Of a stretch of 64,000 nucleotides of DNA, positions 1 through 12,629 are shown piece by piece (position 1 is the stretch's first letter; each line of letters starts with the position of its first letter). The stretch comes from Siphonodentalium dalli. Taxonomy: Eukaryota > Mollusca > Scaphopoda > Gadilida > Siphonodentaliidae. Location: NCBI GenBank assembly GCA_032622095.1, contig CP136068.1, positions 158,603,465 to 158,667,464 of the forward strand, given 5' to 3'. The position numbers and the translations under genes were made by a program. The notes below the pieces were generated by a model, which saw nothing but the letters and a program-made list of their open reading frames with translations, was not told the DNA's origin and made no database searches.

Positions 1-682
1 CATGATCAAGCCTTGAAATAGGGTGTCTGTCATTTGCAGAATGAGGTCCCCAGAGGGTGAATTTAGTGATGCTACCCCGCATATCGGGCTAGCATCACCA
101 AATTCACCCTCGGGGAACCTTATTCTGCTGAGGTGTAAGCAGAATGAGGTCCCCAGAGGGTGAATTTGGTGATGCTAGCCCGCTATGCAGGGTAGCATCA
201 CTAAATTCACCCTCTGGGGACCTTATTCTGCAAATGACAGACACGCTATTTCAAGGCTTGTGCATGATAGATCTTGCAATGAAATAATCATGAAAATAAC
301 AGCTCAATGATGTCGATGCCAGAACTTTATTATTATGTTAATTAGAATATAATTATATTATTTGATTTGTGTTGGGTTATTTAGTGTTGACTTTGAGATA
401 AACATGGGGGGGGGGGGAATTACGTGGGTGATAAGGGTGGTTGAATAATTTTGTCAACAGGAAAAGACACATATAAAATGTAATTATATTTTGTCTTGAA
501 GGTGTGTTTACTTCCATTTTGGTTGTGATAAGGAAATAAATAAACTGGATCTCAAAATCGTCACAATTCTATACAACATTTATTAACCTTGTCCACTAAA
601 TTTACTGCACTCGGTAAATAAATTTTGTATAGAATTGCGACTCATTAGAGATACTCTATATATTCTCTGCATTTTCTTTCAG
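1..682 (+). other. Intron of ATP6V1A (3' part)
   Basis: No coding sequence was seen. The stretch holds a family B MITE (7-260), a G10 run near 408-417 and an imperfect inverted repeat at 558-646 whose arms read like 'aattctataca' and its complement. It ends in a good pyrimidine tract and the acceptor TTTCTTTCAG at 682. Confidence 0.7.
7..260. mobile_element. MITE family B, short form
   Basis: Same structure as the copy at 2117-2367. The ends are CAAGCCTTGAAATAGGG and CTATTTCAAGGCTTG. It lies in the ATP6V1A intron at the window edge. Confidence 0.85.
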
Positions 683-807
683 GTATCCAGCGACCTCTTG
701 AAGATATCAGTGAGCTGACTAAATCTATCTACATTCCAAAAGGCATAAACACTCCAGCGTTAGACAGATATAAAAAATGGGACTTCAATCCCAACAATAG
801 TATTAAG
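683..807 (+). CDS. ATP6V1A: ATP6V1A exon w1 (residues ~101-142)
   Basis: Acceptor TTTCTTTCAG precedes the exon and donor AAG|GTAAAT follows it. The exon starts with 2 bases that complete a Gly codon and reads [20 protein letters not shown] and on to NNSIK. This matches the end of the N-terminal beta-barrel and the entry to the 'non-homologous' region of subunit A. It leaves phase 0, as the next exon needs. Confidence 0.95.
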
Positions 808-997
808 GTAAATAACTCTCGGAGCTTGATGATTTCTGTTTACAATGACAACTATAATAGACGGAAGTCGGAATAATCACTATGATAGACAGAGGTCAGA
901 ATAACCACTATGATAGACGGAAGTCGGAATAACCACTATGATCTAGACAGAAGTTGTAATTTACTTAAAATATTTGGTAATGCACAAAAACCAAAGA

Positions 998-1212
998 TAC
1001 AGTAATGCCCTAAATAATTGACTCCTTAACAACAGCAGAATTCTGGGCAATTTTTCAGAATTTAGTCGGAAATATGGCTTGTTGTCATTCATCAGAAAGC
1101 TTTCACTGAGAGCTTTCCCATGTATGGCAACAAGCCATATTTCCGACTAAATCCTATAAAAATTGCCCATAATTGTGCTGTGGTTAAAGAGTCGATTATT
1201 TAGGCATTTCTA
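998..1212. mobile_element. MITE family A copy 1 (palindromic, TA target)
   Basis: This is a near-complete hairpin. Its left arm starts CAGTAATGCCCTAAATAATT and its right arm ends in the degenerate complement, with TA at both ends. The centre reads 'gaaagctttcactgagagctttc'. A TA target and fold-back structure fit a Tc1/mariner-derived MITE (inference). Confidence 0.85.
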
Positions 1213-1339
1213 TATATAGAGGATATCATATCGTTTTGATCGGATAATAAAAATTATGTCATGACTGAGCGAGACAAAATAACATGACATCATTTTCTGT
1301 ATCTACTCAAACACATAGATATTCTTTTTTATTATAAGA

Positions 1340-1735
1340 CTAGCTGACGTGCCCAACTTCGTCCTGGCAATTTAGGGATTTCTTTGTGATCGCCTCCATC
1401 TGGGCAGAAAATACAGCATCTGGACAAAGAAACATGCCTATATGAGCGTATATGAGCGAGGTCAAGGATAAGTTCGCACGTGAAATTGGACCCACCCATA
1501 TTGTTCCCAAGATCAAAGTAGGCCTGCATACCAAATTTGAGTCGGATCGGTCGAGGTCCAGAAACATGCCTATATGAGCGAGGTCAAGGACACGATCGCA
1601 CATGAAATTGGGCCCGTCCATATTATTCCCGGGATCAAAGTAGGTCTACATACCAAATTTGAGTCGGATCGGTCGTGCAGTTTTCGAGTCTATAACATGC
1701 ACACTTACATACATACATACATACAGACAAAAGTA
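1340..1735. repeat. Dispersed repeat with two tandem copies and CATA tail
   Basis: Two diverged ~130-bp copies (near 1430-1560 and 1565-1690) share 'aaacatgcctatatgagcg', a 'cacgtgaaattgg' segment and 'accaaatttgagtcggatcgg'. They are followed by a CATA microsatellite. Open frames here on both strands are only by-products of the repeat. Confidence 0.65.
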
Positions 1736-2116
1736 GTTCCAAAATATATAATAGAAGAGAGGTGACTAAAAAGTCCTTCCTATTCAAGCCATAAGGAAAT
1801 AGCATTCTGAGTTCAAATATAATTTGCTAACTTCGATGTTCGCGTCATTATCTGGGCCCCTGGGTAGTATATCAATGATTAGGTATATAAGGTTGGATAT
1901 GTTATGGCCGAGTTGGTTGTAGTGAAATGCGACAAGACAGTGTGTCCCTGTCGTGTTTGCAGCGGATATATAATGGAGAGTCTGGTGACAGTGAGAATCT
2001 TACATGTACATGTATGTCCGTGATAGGCGCTTTCCCAGCGGTATATATTACTGGCGGTTAGCTCTTTGGGGCTAACTCTGTTTGAACTGCATGATTCTAT
2101 GAAGCTGGCTTGTAGG

Positions 2117-2367
2117 CAAGCCTTGAAATAGGGTGTCTGTCATTTGCAGAATGAGGTCCCCAGAGGGTGAATTTAGTGATGCTACCCCGCATAGCGGGCT
2201 AGCATCACCAAATTCACCCTCTGGGAACCTCATTCTGCTTACAACTCAGCGAATTAGGTTCCCAGAGGGTGAATTTGGTGATTCTAGCCTGCTATGCGGG
2301 GTAGCATCACTAAATTCACCCTCTGGGGACCTCATTCTGCAAATGACAGACACCATATTTCAAGGCT
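2117..2367. mobile_element. MITE family B, short form
   Basis: It starts CAAGCCTTGAAATAGGGTG and ends in the complement TATTTCAAGGC. Inside are four facing copies of an AGAATGAGGTCCCCAGAGGG arm grouped around two GCTAGCATCAC loops, which makes a double palindrome. Confidence 0.85.
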
Positions 2368-2644
2368 TTCTTGTAGGTACAGTTTTATTTCCTTGCTGTC
2401 GTGTAGTGAATGGCTTTATACACATTGATATCTGGCTGGTTCCATGATATTGTCTGGTGTCTGGTTGGGCGTTTTCATTTTTAGTTTTGATCTATTGCCA
2501 TGAGTTGGCATCTGTCGTCCATCGTCAACAATTTTCTTTTACACACACTACAGGCCACGTCCCTCATCGGATCATCACCAATCTTCATATGAATCTTTGG
2601 GGTGACCTCTATATGGGATCCATTGTTTTTTTTTCTGAAATTCT

Positions 2645-2775
2645 TAAAAACAAGCTACTTATTCAGCAGGTGAATGCACCCATTTAATAACAAGCTATTT
2701 ATTCAGTAGGTTGGCGCACCCATTTAATAACAAGCTATTTATTCAGCAGGTTAATAACAAACTTTTCTTTTTCAG
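2645..2775 (+). repeat. 40-bp array of copied 3' splice site of exon w2
   Basis: Three units have 'attcagcagg' or 'attcagtagg' at 2661, 2701 and 2741, a period of 40. Each reads AATAACAAGCTATTTATTCAG then GGT(T/G)G...GCACCCATT. The true junction reads AATAACAAACTTTTCTTTTTCAG|GTTGGGAGCCAT. The units are therefore diverged copies of the acceptor plus the first ~15 exon bases. Confidence 0.7.
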
Positions 2776-2913
2776 GTTGGGAGCCATATAACAGGGGGAG
2801 ATATTTACGGTGTCGTCCACGAAAACATTCTCATTAAACACAAAATCATGATGCCACCAAAAGCCAAAGGAACAGTCACGTATATTGCCGAACCAGGAAA
2901 CTACGATGTTAAA
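2776..2913 (+). CDS. ATP6V1A: ATP6V1A exon w2 (residues ~143-188)
   Basis: Acceptor CTTTTTCAG is followed by 46 codons in phase 0 and donor AAA|GTAAGC. It reads [20 protein letters not shown] then [20 protein letters not shown] then GNYDVK. This is the conserved non-homologous insert of subunit A, the part that forms the outer bulge of the V1 head and contacts the peripheral stalk in known structures. Confidence 0.96.
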
Positions 2914-2937
2914 GTAAGCTAATAAAACAAAAACATC

Positions 2938-3129
2938 CAAGCCTTGAAATAGGGTGTCTGTCATTTGCAGAATGAGGTCCCCAGAGGGTGAATTTAGTGA
3001 TGCTACCCCGCATAGCGGGCTAGTATCACCAAATTCACCCTCTGGGGACCTAGCGGGGTAGCATCACTAAATTCACCCTCTGGGGACCTCATTCTGCAAA
3101 TGATGACAGACACACTATTTCAAGGCTTG
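2938..3129. mobile_element. MITE family B, short form with internal deletion
   Basis: Its ends CAAGCCTTGAAATAGGG and TATTTCAAGGCTTG are intact. One inner arm pair is lost. It begins 24 bp after the donor of exon w2. Confidence 0.8.
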
Positions 3130-3455
3130 GTCAAATCCTTTTAATTGTGAGGGTTTATTATTCATTGTTTTCCTGGTTTGTTTCAAAGAGTTATAAAAGT
3201 AAATTTCAATATACAAGATGGAAAATGAAGATTGGGCATAAAGTCGGTTTTCATCATTTCGTAAAATGTGTTGACATAAAACACTGAAGACGAGATGAAA
3301 CATAATTAATTTAATTTGTCAGTGGCCTATTCATTATTGTTTATATACCACATCGTCTGATCCCTATAATCTATAGTAGGACCTGTTGTTGTGGATATCT
3401 GATCCACGGATTCACATATGACTTTTTCTAAGAAACCACGAAAATTGAGGCCGTC

Positions 3456-3512
3456 GATATTTAAGCCATTCACAGTATTGCCCCCACCAGGAACTACGAA
3501 GTTAATGAAACT
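3456..3512 (+). pseudogene. Degenerate intronic copy of the 3' end of exon w2
   Basis: The text 'tattgcccccaccagg' then 'aactacgaagttaatgaaa' aligns with the exon w2 end 'tattgccgaaccagg' then 'aaactacgatgttaaagtaa', including the splice donor position (mutated). It looks like a remnant of a duplicated exon end plus donor. Confidence 0.55.
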
Positions 3513-3518
3513 ATGATA

Positions 3519-3946
3519 TTAACCCTTTACCCAACAAAACGGCCAAAAACGCCCAAATAAAGCTTCAACAGCCTAAAATATCTTCGGTCTGTCTCAATAA
3601 CACCATACAAATATGGATATCATTGGAACCTGTTCATTGACCACATTGTGATGGTTACAGTTATGCCCTGTGCCAATGCATTCTCTAATATATGCGAGTC
3701 GACCATAGGTCGCCTCGCATATATAAGAGAATGCATTGGCCTACATTCTTTAACAATTTTATAATTTTTTCTTACATTTTTTTAACAATTTTTATAATAT
3801 TTTTCTACATTCTTTGACACAATTTTATCATTTTTAATATGTGTTAAGCCAATGCATTCTCTTATATATGCGAGGCGACCTATGGTCGACTCGCATATAT
3901 AAGAGAATGCATTGGCACAGGGCCGTTCTGTTGGGTAAAGGGTTAA
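3519..3946. mobile_element. MITE family C (TTAA target)
   Basis: The element has TTAA at both ends and termini CCCTTTACCCAACA / TGTTGGGTAAAGGG. It contains two facing copies of a ~67-bp hairpin module starting CCAATGCATTCTCTTATATA. The TTAA target suggests piggyBac-type mobilisation (inference). Confidence 0.85.
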
Positions 3947-4166
3947 TGAAACTTTAAAATGGAACAAAATCTGTCTATTTATAAAGACACTATGTGGGAA
4001 TGTTAATCTTTAACGTTTTCTATTCTCGATTAGATTCTTTATGAATTATAAATCTGTTGATATACATTAATAATGAAAATAACAATCTGTTCTTCCGTTC
4101 TCCTGAAGAAATAGTTTCTACAGAAATAAGATGTTAATTATTTTTCGATTTTTTTTCTTTTACCAG

Positions 4167-4318
4167 GATATCATTCTAGAAACAGAATTTGATGGTGAGA
4201 GGAGTAAATATACCATGTTACAAGTCTGGCCCGTGCGACAGATGCGACCGGTGACAGAAAAACTCGCTGCTAACTATCCATTACTTACGGGACAGCGAGT
4301 GCTCGATGCTTTATTTCC
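4167..4318 (+). CDS. ATP6V1A: ATP6V1A exon w3 (residues ~189-239)
   Basis: Acceptor TTTTACCAG precedes the exon, and donor CC|GTGAGT splits a Pro codon. It reads [20 protein letters not shown] then [20 protein letters not shown] then [11 protein letters not shown]. The conserved [11 protein letters not shown] leads into the catalytic domain. Its last 42 bases and the donor are copied seven more times directly downstream. Confidence 0.96.
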
Positions 4319-4740
4319 GTGAGTATATTGTCCATTACTTATGGGACAGCGAGTGCTCAATGCTTTATTTCCGTGAGTATATTGTCCATTACTTATGGGA
4401 CAGCGAGTGCTCGATGCTTTATTTCCGTGAGTATATTGTCCATTACTTATGGGACAGCGAGTGCTCAATGCTTTATTTCCGTGAGTATATTGTCCATTAC
4501 TTACGGGACAGCGAGTGCTCGATGCTTTATTTCCGTGAGTATATTGTCCATTACTTACGGGACAGCGAGTGCTCGATGCTTTATTTCTGTGAGTATATTG
4601 TCCATTACTTACGGGACAGCGAGTGCTCGATGCTTTATTTCCGTGAGTATATTGTCCATTACTTACGGGACAGCGAGTGCTCGATGCTTTATTTCCGTGA
4701 GTATATTGTCCATTACTTATGGGACAGCGATTGCTCAATG
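4277..4740 (+). repeat. 54-bp array of copied exon w3 end plus 5' splice site
   Basis: About 8.6 copies of a 54-bp unit start at 4277, 4331, 4385, 4439, 4493, 4547, 4601, 4655 and 4709 (partial). Each unit is 42 bases of exon w3 (encoding [14 protein letters not shown]) plus GTGAGTATATTG. Decoy GT donors fall at 4373, 4427, 4481, 4535, 4589, 4643 and 4697. The units are almost identical. Because 54 is a multiple of 3, several spurious open frames run through the array. Reading past the true donor in the coding frame meets TGA at 4320-4322. Confidence 0.95.
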
Positions 4741-5423
4741 ATAGCTTTGACGTATGGTTTTCAGATGTGTGGTAATGATTGTAAATACAGTCATATATAA
4801 GATGTTTGATTTTCAGATGTTTTGTACTGATTTGAGTTACAATCATAGCTTTAATGTTTGATTTTCAGATGTTTTGTACTGATTTGAGTTACAATCATAG
4901 CTTTAATGTTTGATTTTGAGATGTTTTGTACTGATTTGAGTTACAATCATAGCTTTAATGTTTGATTTTGAGATGTTTTGTACTGATTTTAGTTACAATC
5001 ATAGCTTTAATGTTTGATTTTGAGATGTTTTGTACTGATTTGAGTTACAATCATAGCTTTAATGTTTGATTTTGAGATGTTTTGTACTGATTTGAGTTAC
5101 AATCATAGCTTTAATGTTTGATTTTGAGATGTTTTGTACTGATTTTAGTTACAATCATAGCTTTAATGTTTGATTTTGAGATGTTTTGTACTGATTTGAG
5201 TTACAATCATAGCTTTAATGTTTGATTTTGAGATGTTTTGTACTGATTTGAGTTACAATCATAGCTTTAATGTTTGATTTTGAGATGTTTTGTACTGATT
5301 TTAGTTACAATCATAGCTTTAATGTTTGATTTTGAGATGTTTTGTACTGATTTGAGTTACAATCATAGCTTTAATGTTTGATTTTGAGATGTTTTGTACT
5401 GATTTGAGTTACAATTCATAGCT

Positions 5424-5427
<4 letters not shown>
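4741..5427 (+). repeat. 52-bp array resembling exon w4 3' splice site
   Basis: About 13 units of 52 bp read ATAGCTTTAATGTTTGATTT then TGAGATGTTTTGTACTGA and on to 'gttacaatc'. The true acceptor of exon w4 is AGCTTCAATGTTTGATTTTC AG|TTGTGTTCAGG. The first three units keep TTTTCAG (AG at 4764, 4816, 4868), and the later ones have TTTTGAG. The array is interrupted by MITE C at its exon-side end. Confidence 0.85.
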
Positions 5428-5996
<569 letters not shown>

Positions 5997-6030
5997 TAAC
6001 TCATGAATTACCTCCCTTGAGCATGTTTAT

Positions 6031-6200
6031 TTAACCTTTCCATGACTGGAGCTTCCTGAAATTTTACAAAAAAACTCTGTGCCAATGCATTCTCTTATAC
6101 ATGCGAGTCTCCTTATCATATATAAGAGAATACATTTGCCTAACAATATTTACCTTGACCTTGTAAGCCAATGCATTCGCTTAATTATGCGAGGCTCTAA
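6031..6200. mobile_element. MITE family E, decayed copy
   Basis: TTAACC(T)TTCCATGACTGGAGC is at the left end and a decayed hairpin module 'ccaatgcattctctta' lies inside. The right end is lost at the 32-bp array. Confidence 0.6.
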
Positions 6201-6960
6201 TGAGTATTAAGCATAGAAAGTATTAAATTATCCATATCTGTTTTGGGAGAAAGTATTTATTATCCAATCTGTTTTGGGAGAAAGTATTTATTATCCATAT
6301 CTGTTTTGGGAGAAAGTATTTAGTATCCATATCTGTTTTGGGAGAAAGTATTTAGTATCCATATTTGTTTTGGGAGAAAGTATTTAGTATCCATATCTGT
6401 TTTGGGAGAAAGTATTTAGTATCCATATATGTTTTTAGTATAGAAAGTATTTAGTATCCATGTATGTTTTGGGAGAAAGTATTTAGTATCCATATATGTT
6501 TTGGGAGAAAGTATTTAGTATCCATATATGTTTTTAGTATAGAAAGTATTTAGTATCCATATCTGTTTTGCGAGAAAGTATTTAGTATCCATATCTGTTT
6601 TGCGAGAAAGTATTTAGTATCCATATCTGTTTTGGGAGAAAGTATTTAGTATCCATATCTGTTTTGGGAGAAAGTATTTATTATCCATATCTGTTTTGGG
6701 AGAAAGTATTTAGTATCCATATCTGTTTTGGGAGAAAGTATTTAGTATCCATATATGTTTTTATTATAGAAAGTACTAGTATTTAGTATCCATATATGTT
6801 TTGGGAGAAAGTATTTAGTATCCATATATGTTTTTAGTATAGAAAGTATTTAGTATCTATATATGTTTTGGGAGAAAGTATTTAGTATCCATATATGTTT
6901 TTAGTATAGAAAGTATGTAGAATCCATATGTTTTGGGAGAAAGTATTTAGTATCCATATA
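6200..6960 (+). repeat. 32-bp minisatellite
   Basis: About 23 units of 32 bp read CTGTTTTGGGAGAAAGTATT then TAGTATCCATAT, with some units carrying 'tttttagtatag' instead of 'tttgggag'. No convincing match to a flanking exon was seen. Confidence 0.9.
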
Positions 6961-6999
6961 TGTTTTAGGAGAATACTTCCTATAATTCTTCCTTACTGC

Positions 7000-9442
7000 C
7001 TGCTAACTATGGATGTAAAATGTCACGAGAATATGGCTATTAATTTTTTCTTGCTTCAACTGACTATGGATGTAAAATGTCACGAGAATATGTCCATTAA
7101 TTTTTGCTTGCTTTCACTGACTATGGATGTAAAATGTCACGAGAATATGTCCATTAATTTTTGCTTGCTTTCACTGACTGGATGTAAAATGTCATGAGAT
7201 TATGTCCATTAATTTTTGCTTGCTTTCACTGACTGGATGTAAAATGTCACAAGAATATGTCCATTAATTTTTGCTTACTTTCACTGACTATGGATGTAAA
7301 ATGTCATGAGATTATGTCCATTAATTTTTGCTTGCTTTCACTGACTATGGATGTAAAATGTCATGAGATTATGTCTATTAATTTTTGCTTGCTTTCACTG
7401 ACTGGATGTAAAATGTCACGAGAATATGTCCATTAATTTTTGCTTGCTTTCACTGACTGGATGTAAAATGTCGCGAGAATATGGCCATTAATTTTTTCTT
7501 GCTTTCAACTGACTATGGATGTAAAATGTCACGAGAATATGTCCATTAATTTTTGCTTACTTTCACTGACTGGATGTAAAATGTCACGAGAATATGTCCA
7601 TTAATTTTTTCTTACTTTCACTGACTGGATGTAAAATGTCACGAGAATATGTCCATTAATTTTTGCTTGCTTTCACTGATTGGATGTAAAATGTCACGAG
7701 AATATGTCCATTAATTTTTGCTTACTTTCACTGACTATGGATGTAAAATGTCATGAGATTATGTCCATTAATTTTTGCTTGCTTTCACTGACTGGATGTA
7801 AAATGTCACGATAATATGTCCATTAATTTTTGCTTGCTTTCAATGACTGGATGTAAAATGTCACGAGAATATATGTCCATTAATTTTTGCTTACTTTCAC
7901 TGACTGGATGTAAAATGTCACGAGAATATGTCTATTAATTTTTGCTTGCTTTCACTGACTATGGATGTAAAATGTCACGAGAATATGTCCATTAATTTTT
8001 GCTTACTTTCACTGACTATGGATGTAAAATGTCACGAGAATATGTCCATTAATTTTTGCTTGCTTTCACTGACTGGATGTAAAATGTCATGAGATTATGT
8101 CCATTAATTTTTGCTTGCTTTCACTGACTGGATGTAAAATGTCACAAGAATATGTCCATTAATTTTTGCTTACTTTCACTGACTATGGATGTAAAATGTC
8201 ATGAGATTATGTCCATTAATTTTTGCTTGCTTTCACTGACTATGGATGTAAAATGTCATGAGATTATGTCTATTAATTTTTGCTTGCTTTCACTGACTGG
8301 ATGTAAAATGTCACGAGAATATGTCCATTAATTTTTGCTTGCTTTCACTGACTGGATGTAAAATGTCGCGAGAATATGGCCATTAATTTTTTCTTGCTTT
8401 CAACTGACTATGGATGTAAAATGTCACGAGAATATGTCCATTAATTTTTGCTTACTTTCACTGACTGGATGTAAAATGTCATGAGATTATGTCCATTAAT
8501 TTTTGCTTGCTTTCACTGACTGGATGTAAAATGTCACGATAATATGTCCATTAATTTTTGCTTGCTTTCAATGACTGGATGTAAAATGTCACGAGAATAT
8601 ATGTCCATTAATTTTTGCTTACTTTCACTGACTGGATGTAAAATGTCACGAGAATATGTCTATTAATTTTTGCTTGCTTTCACTGACTATGGATGTAAAA
8701 TGTCACGAGAATATGTCCATTAATTTTTGCTTACTTTCACTGACTATGGATGTAAAATGTCACGAGAATATGTCCATTAATTTTTGCTTGCTTTCACTGA
8801 CTGGATGTAAAATGTCATGAGATTATGTCCATTAATTTTTGCTTGCTTTCACTGATTGGATGTAAAATGTCACGAAAATATGTCCATTAATTTTTGCTTG
8901 CTTTCACTGACTGGATGTAAAATGTCATGAGATTATGTCCATTAATTTTTGCTTGCTTTCACTGAATGGATGTAAAATGTCACTAGAATATGTCCATTAA
9001 TTTTTGCTTGCTTTCACTGATTGGATGTAAAATGTCACCAGAATATGTCCATTAATTTTTGCTTGCTTTCACTGACTGGATGTAAAATGTCATGAGATTA
9101 TGTCCATTAATTTTTGCTTGCTTTCACTGACTGGATGTAAAATGTCATGAGATTATGTCCATTAATTTTTGCTTGCTTTCACTGACTGGATGTAAAATGT
9201 CACGAGAATATGTCCATTAATTTTTGCTTGCTTTCACTGACTGGATGTAAAATGTCACGAGAATATGTCCATTAATTTTTGCTTGCATTCACTGACTGGA
9301 TGTAAATTGTCACGAGAATATGTCCACTAATTTTTGCTTGCTTTCAACTAACTATTGATGTAGAAGGTTGGAAGAATATGTCCATTAATTTGTGTTTGCT
9401 TCAGATAACTACGGATACCGAATGTTTGGTAGAATATGTCCA
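7000..9442 (+). repeat. 54/57-bp array derived from exon w5 acceptor (distal block)
   Basis: About 43 units read CTGACTATGGATGTAAAATG then TCACGAGAATATGTCCATTA then ATTTTTGCTTGCTTTCA. A 54-bp form lacks 'tat'. The true junction reads GCTTTCAG|CTAACTATGGATGTAGA, so each unit contains pyrimidine tract, acceptor position and first exon bases. In most units CAG has become CAC or similar. Long higher-order duplications are visible; for example, the block near 7181 recurs near 8072 and that near 7733 recurs near 8459. Confidence 0.93.
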
Positions 9443-9681
9443 TTAACCATTCCATGACTGGAGCTTCCTGAAATCTTTGTGAAAACCCTGTGCCAATGCA
9501 TTCTCTTGTATATGCGAGTCTCACATAGGGAGCCTTGCATATATAAGAATACATTGGCCTAACAATATTTACCTTTACTTTGTAAGCCAGTGCATTCTCT
9601 TATATAAACGAATGGGAGACTTGCATATATATATATATGAGAATGCACTGGCACATGCTCTTTAATGCATGAAAGGGTTAA
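9443..9681. mobile_element. MITE family E
   Basis: TTAACCATTCCATGACTGGAGC is at the left and GCATGAAAGGGTTAA at the right, with two decayed hairpin modules. It splits the exon w5 acceptor array into a distal and a proximal block. Confidence 0.75.
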
Positions 9682-10979
<1,298 letters not shown>

Positions 10980-11117
10980 CTCATCACCAAAAAGAGGGCC
11001 TCATCAACAAATTTTATTTGCAATTTTATCCAGAATTATTCCGAATATTTCAAAACTAATTCTCCAATTTAACCACAATTAGAAATTAGACACGTTTCTG
11101 TTGAAGACATATAAATG

Positions 11118-11359
11118 CAAGACTTGAAATAGTGTGTCTGTCATTTGCAGAATGAGGTCCCCAGAGCGTGAATTTAGTGATGCTACCCCGCATAGCAGGC
11201 TAGCATCACCAAATTCACCCTCTGGGAACCTCATTCTGCTGAGGTGTAAGCAGAATGAGGTCCCCAGAAGGTGAATTTGGTGATGGCGGGGTAGCATCAC
11301 TAAATTCACCCTCTGGGGACCTCATTCTGCAAATGACAGACACACTATTTCAAGGCTTG
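11118..11359. mobile_element. MITE family B, short form
   Basis: The ends are CAAGACTTGAAATAGTGTG and CTATTTCAAGGCTTG. One inner loop has a small deletion ('gatggcggggtagc'). Confidence 0.85.
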
Positions 11360-11639
11360 TATAATAAATGGCTAAAAAGGCACTGTATGATAGTTTTTAT
11401 ACTTTACTTGGGAAATTGTAGTATTTTTGACCATAAAACTATGGGAAAAAATAATAATAAAATACCTCCCTCCCTTATCAAATTTCCCATATGTAATTGC
11501 CTGAGAATCCAATCATCACTAAACTTCATATGGATCTTCAGGATGACCACTAGATGGGAGTCATCATGTTTGAATTTCATTGGTCACTGTAATTGTTGAT
11601 TCAATATTGAACTATTTGAAGGTATATTTAGAACTTTTC

Positions 11640-12040
11640 CCCATCTCAGTTAAATTATGGGCATGTGAAAGTGTAACTGGGCATAGGTCTATCTCACAAT
11701 GACAATTCATTTGAGAAAAACCCAACTTACTATTCTATTACAGGCACAATTCATCTGAATTTCAAGAGCAAGTACAGTAATGCCCTAATTAATCGACTCC
11801 TTTAACCACAGCAGAATTATGGGTAACTTTTCAGGATTTAGTCGGAAATATGGCTTGTTGCCATTCATCGGAAAGCTCTCGGGAAGAGCTTTCCGATGAA
11901 TGGCAACAAGCCATATTTCCGACTAAATCCTGAAAAGTTACCCATAATTTTGCTGTGGTTAAAGGAGTCGATTAATTAGGGCATTACTGTAAGTGCTCTC
12001 GCTGTGTTTTCCTCGTGGGAAGGACTGATATATGTCTTCA
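11640..12040. repeat. Dispersed repeat shared with 25640-25830, split by MITE A
   Basis: Both sites carry 'gtgaaagtgtaactgg', 'ataggtctat', 'gagaaaaacccaactta' and '...tgtgttttc...gaaggactgatata'. Here MITE A interrupts the repeat at 'aagta|cag...ctg|taagtg'. The other copy lacks it and so shows the empty site. Confidence 0.75.
11773..11991. mobile_element. MITE family A, near-perfect palindrome
   Basis: TA ends flank arms CAGTAATGCCCTAATTAATC and its complement, meeting at 'gagctttc' around 11880. It is the best preserved copy and is inserted in the dispersed repeat 11640-12040. Confidence 0.92.
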
Positions 12041-12218
12041 TGTTGACATCTAGAATTATTTAGACATTTCAACTTACCGCATTTCTAATCTCTCCATTGA
12101 CTGTAACGCATGAAATTATCTCCCATCAAAGTTGAGGTACAGTGTCATTGAGACTTTAATTCATCTTTCTGAGGCTGTAACTTCTATTCATGGACTATTC
12201 TGAAATGTATTCCTTATC

Positions 12219-12409
12219 TACAGTAATGCCCTAAATAATAGACTCCTTAACCACAGCAGAATTATGGGTAATTTTTCAGGATTTAGTCGGATATATGGCT
12301 TGTTGCCATTCATCAGAAAGCTCTGAGAGCCATATTTCCAACTAAATCCTGAAAAATTACCCATAATTCTGCTGTGGTTAAGGAGTCGATTACTTAGGGC
12401 ATTACTATA
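12219..12409. mobile_element. MITE family A
   Basis: TA-CAGTAATGCCCTAAATAATA starts the left arm, and the right arm ends GGGCATTACTATA. The centre is shortened. Confidence 0.85.
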
Positions 12410-12451
12410 TACTGTAAATGGTATCTATAATGTATTACGGCTGCAAACTCA

Positions 12452-12560
12452 GCAAAATTCATCGGAAAGCTCTCAGTGAGAGCAACAAGCCATATTTCAG
12501 ACTAAATCCTGAAAAATTACCCATAATTCTAAGGAGTGGATTATTTAGGGCATTACTGTA
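12452..12560. mobile_element. MITE family A, right half only
   Basis: The centre and right arm are kept and end TTAGGGCATTACTGTA. The left arm is missing. Confidence 0.8.
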
Positions 12561-12629
12561 GCAGAGGTGCCAAGGTGGTAACATTGGAGGAATCGTGCAT
12601 TTTATGATAAAAGAATGAAACTTGGCATA

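Larger units (their letters stand above)
808..2775 (+). other. Intron w1/w2
   Basis: This intron has a short ~30-bp tandem repeat (about 850-955, 'actatgatagacggaagtcgg' type), MITE A (998-1212), a dispersed repeat with two diverged copies (1340-1720), a CATA microsatellite (1708-1731), MITE B (2117-2367) and a 40-bp array of acceptor copies (2645-2775). Apart from these, 1740-2110 shows nothing I can name. Confidence 0.6.

Noticed and set aside
850-955. ~30-bp repeat after exon w1 as donor copy
   Set aside because: Only 'tagacaga' matches the exon, and no GT donor copy is present.
4274-4846. 190-residue minus-strand frame and + strand frames in the 54-bp array
   Set aside because: The frames are open only because the 54-bp unit is a multiple of three and lacks stops. 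They overlap a real exon end.
6200-6960. 32-bp array as a further splice-junction copy
   Set aside because: It shares only GGAGAAAG with exon w4, which is too short to support homology.
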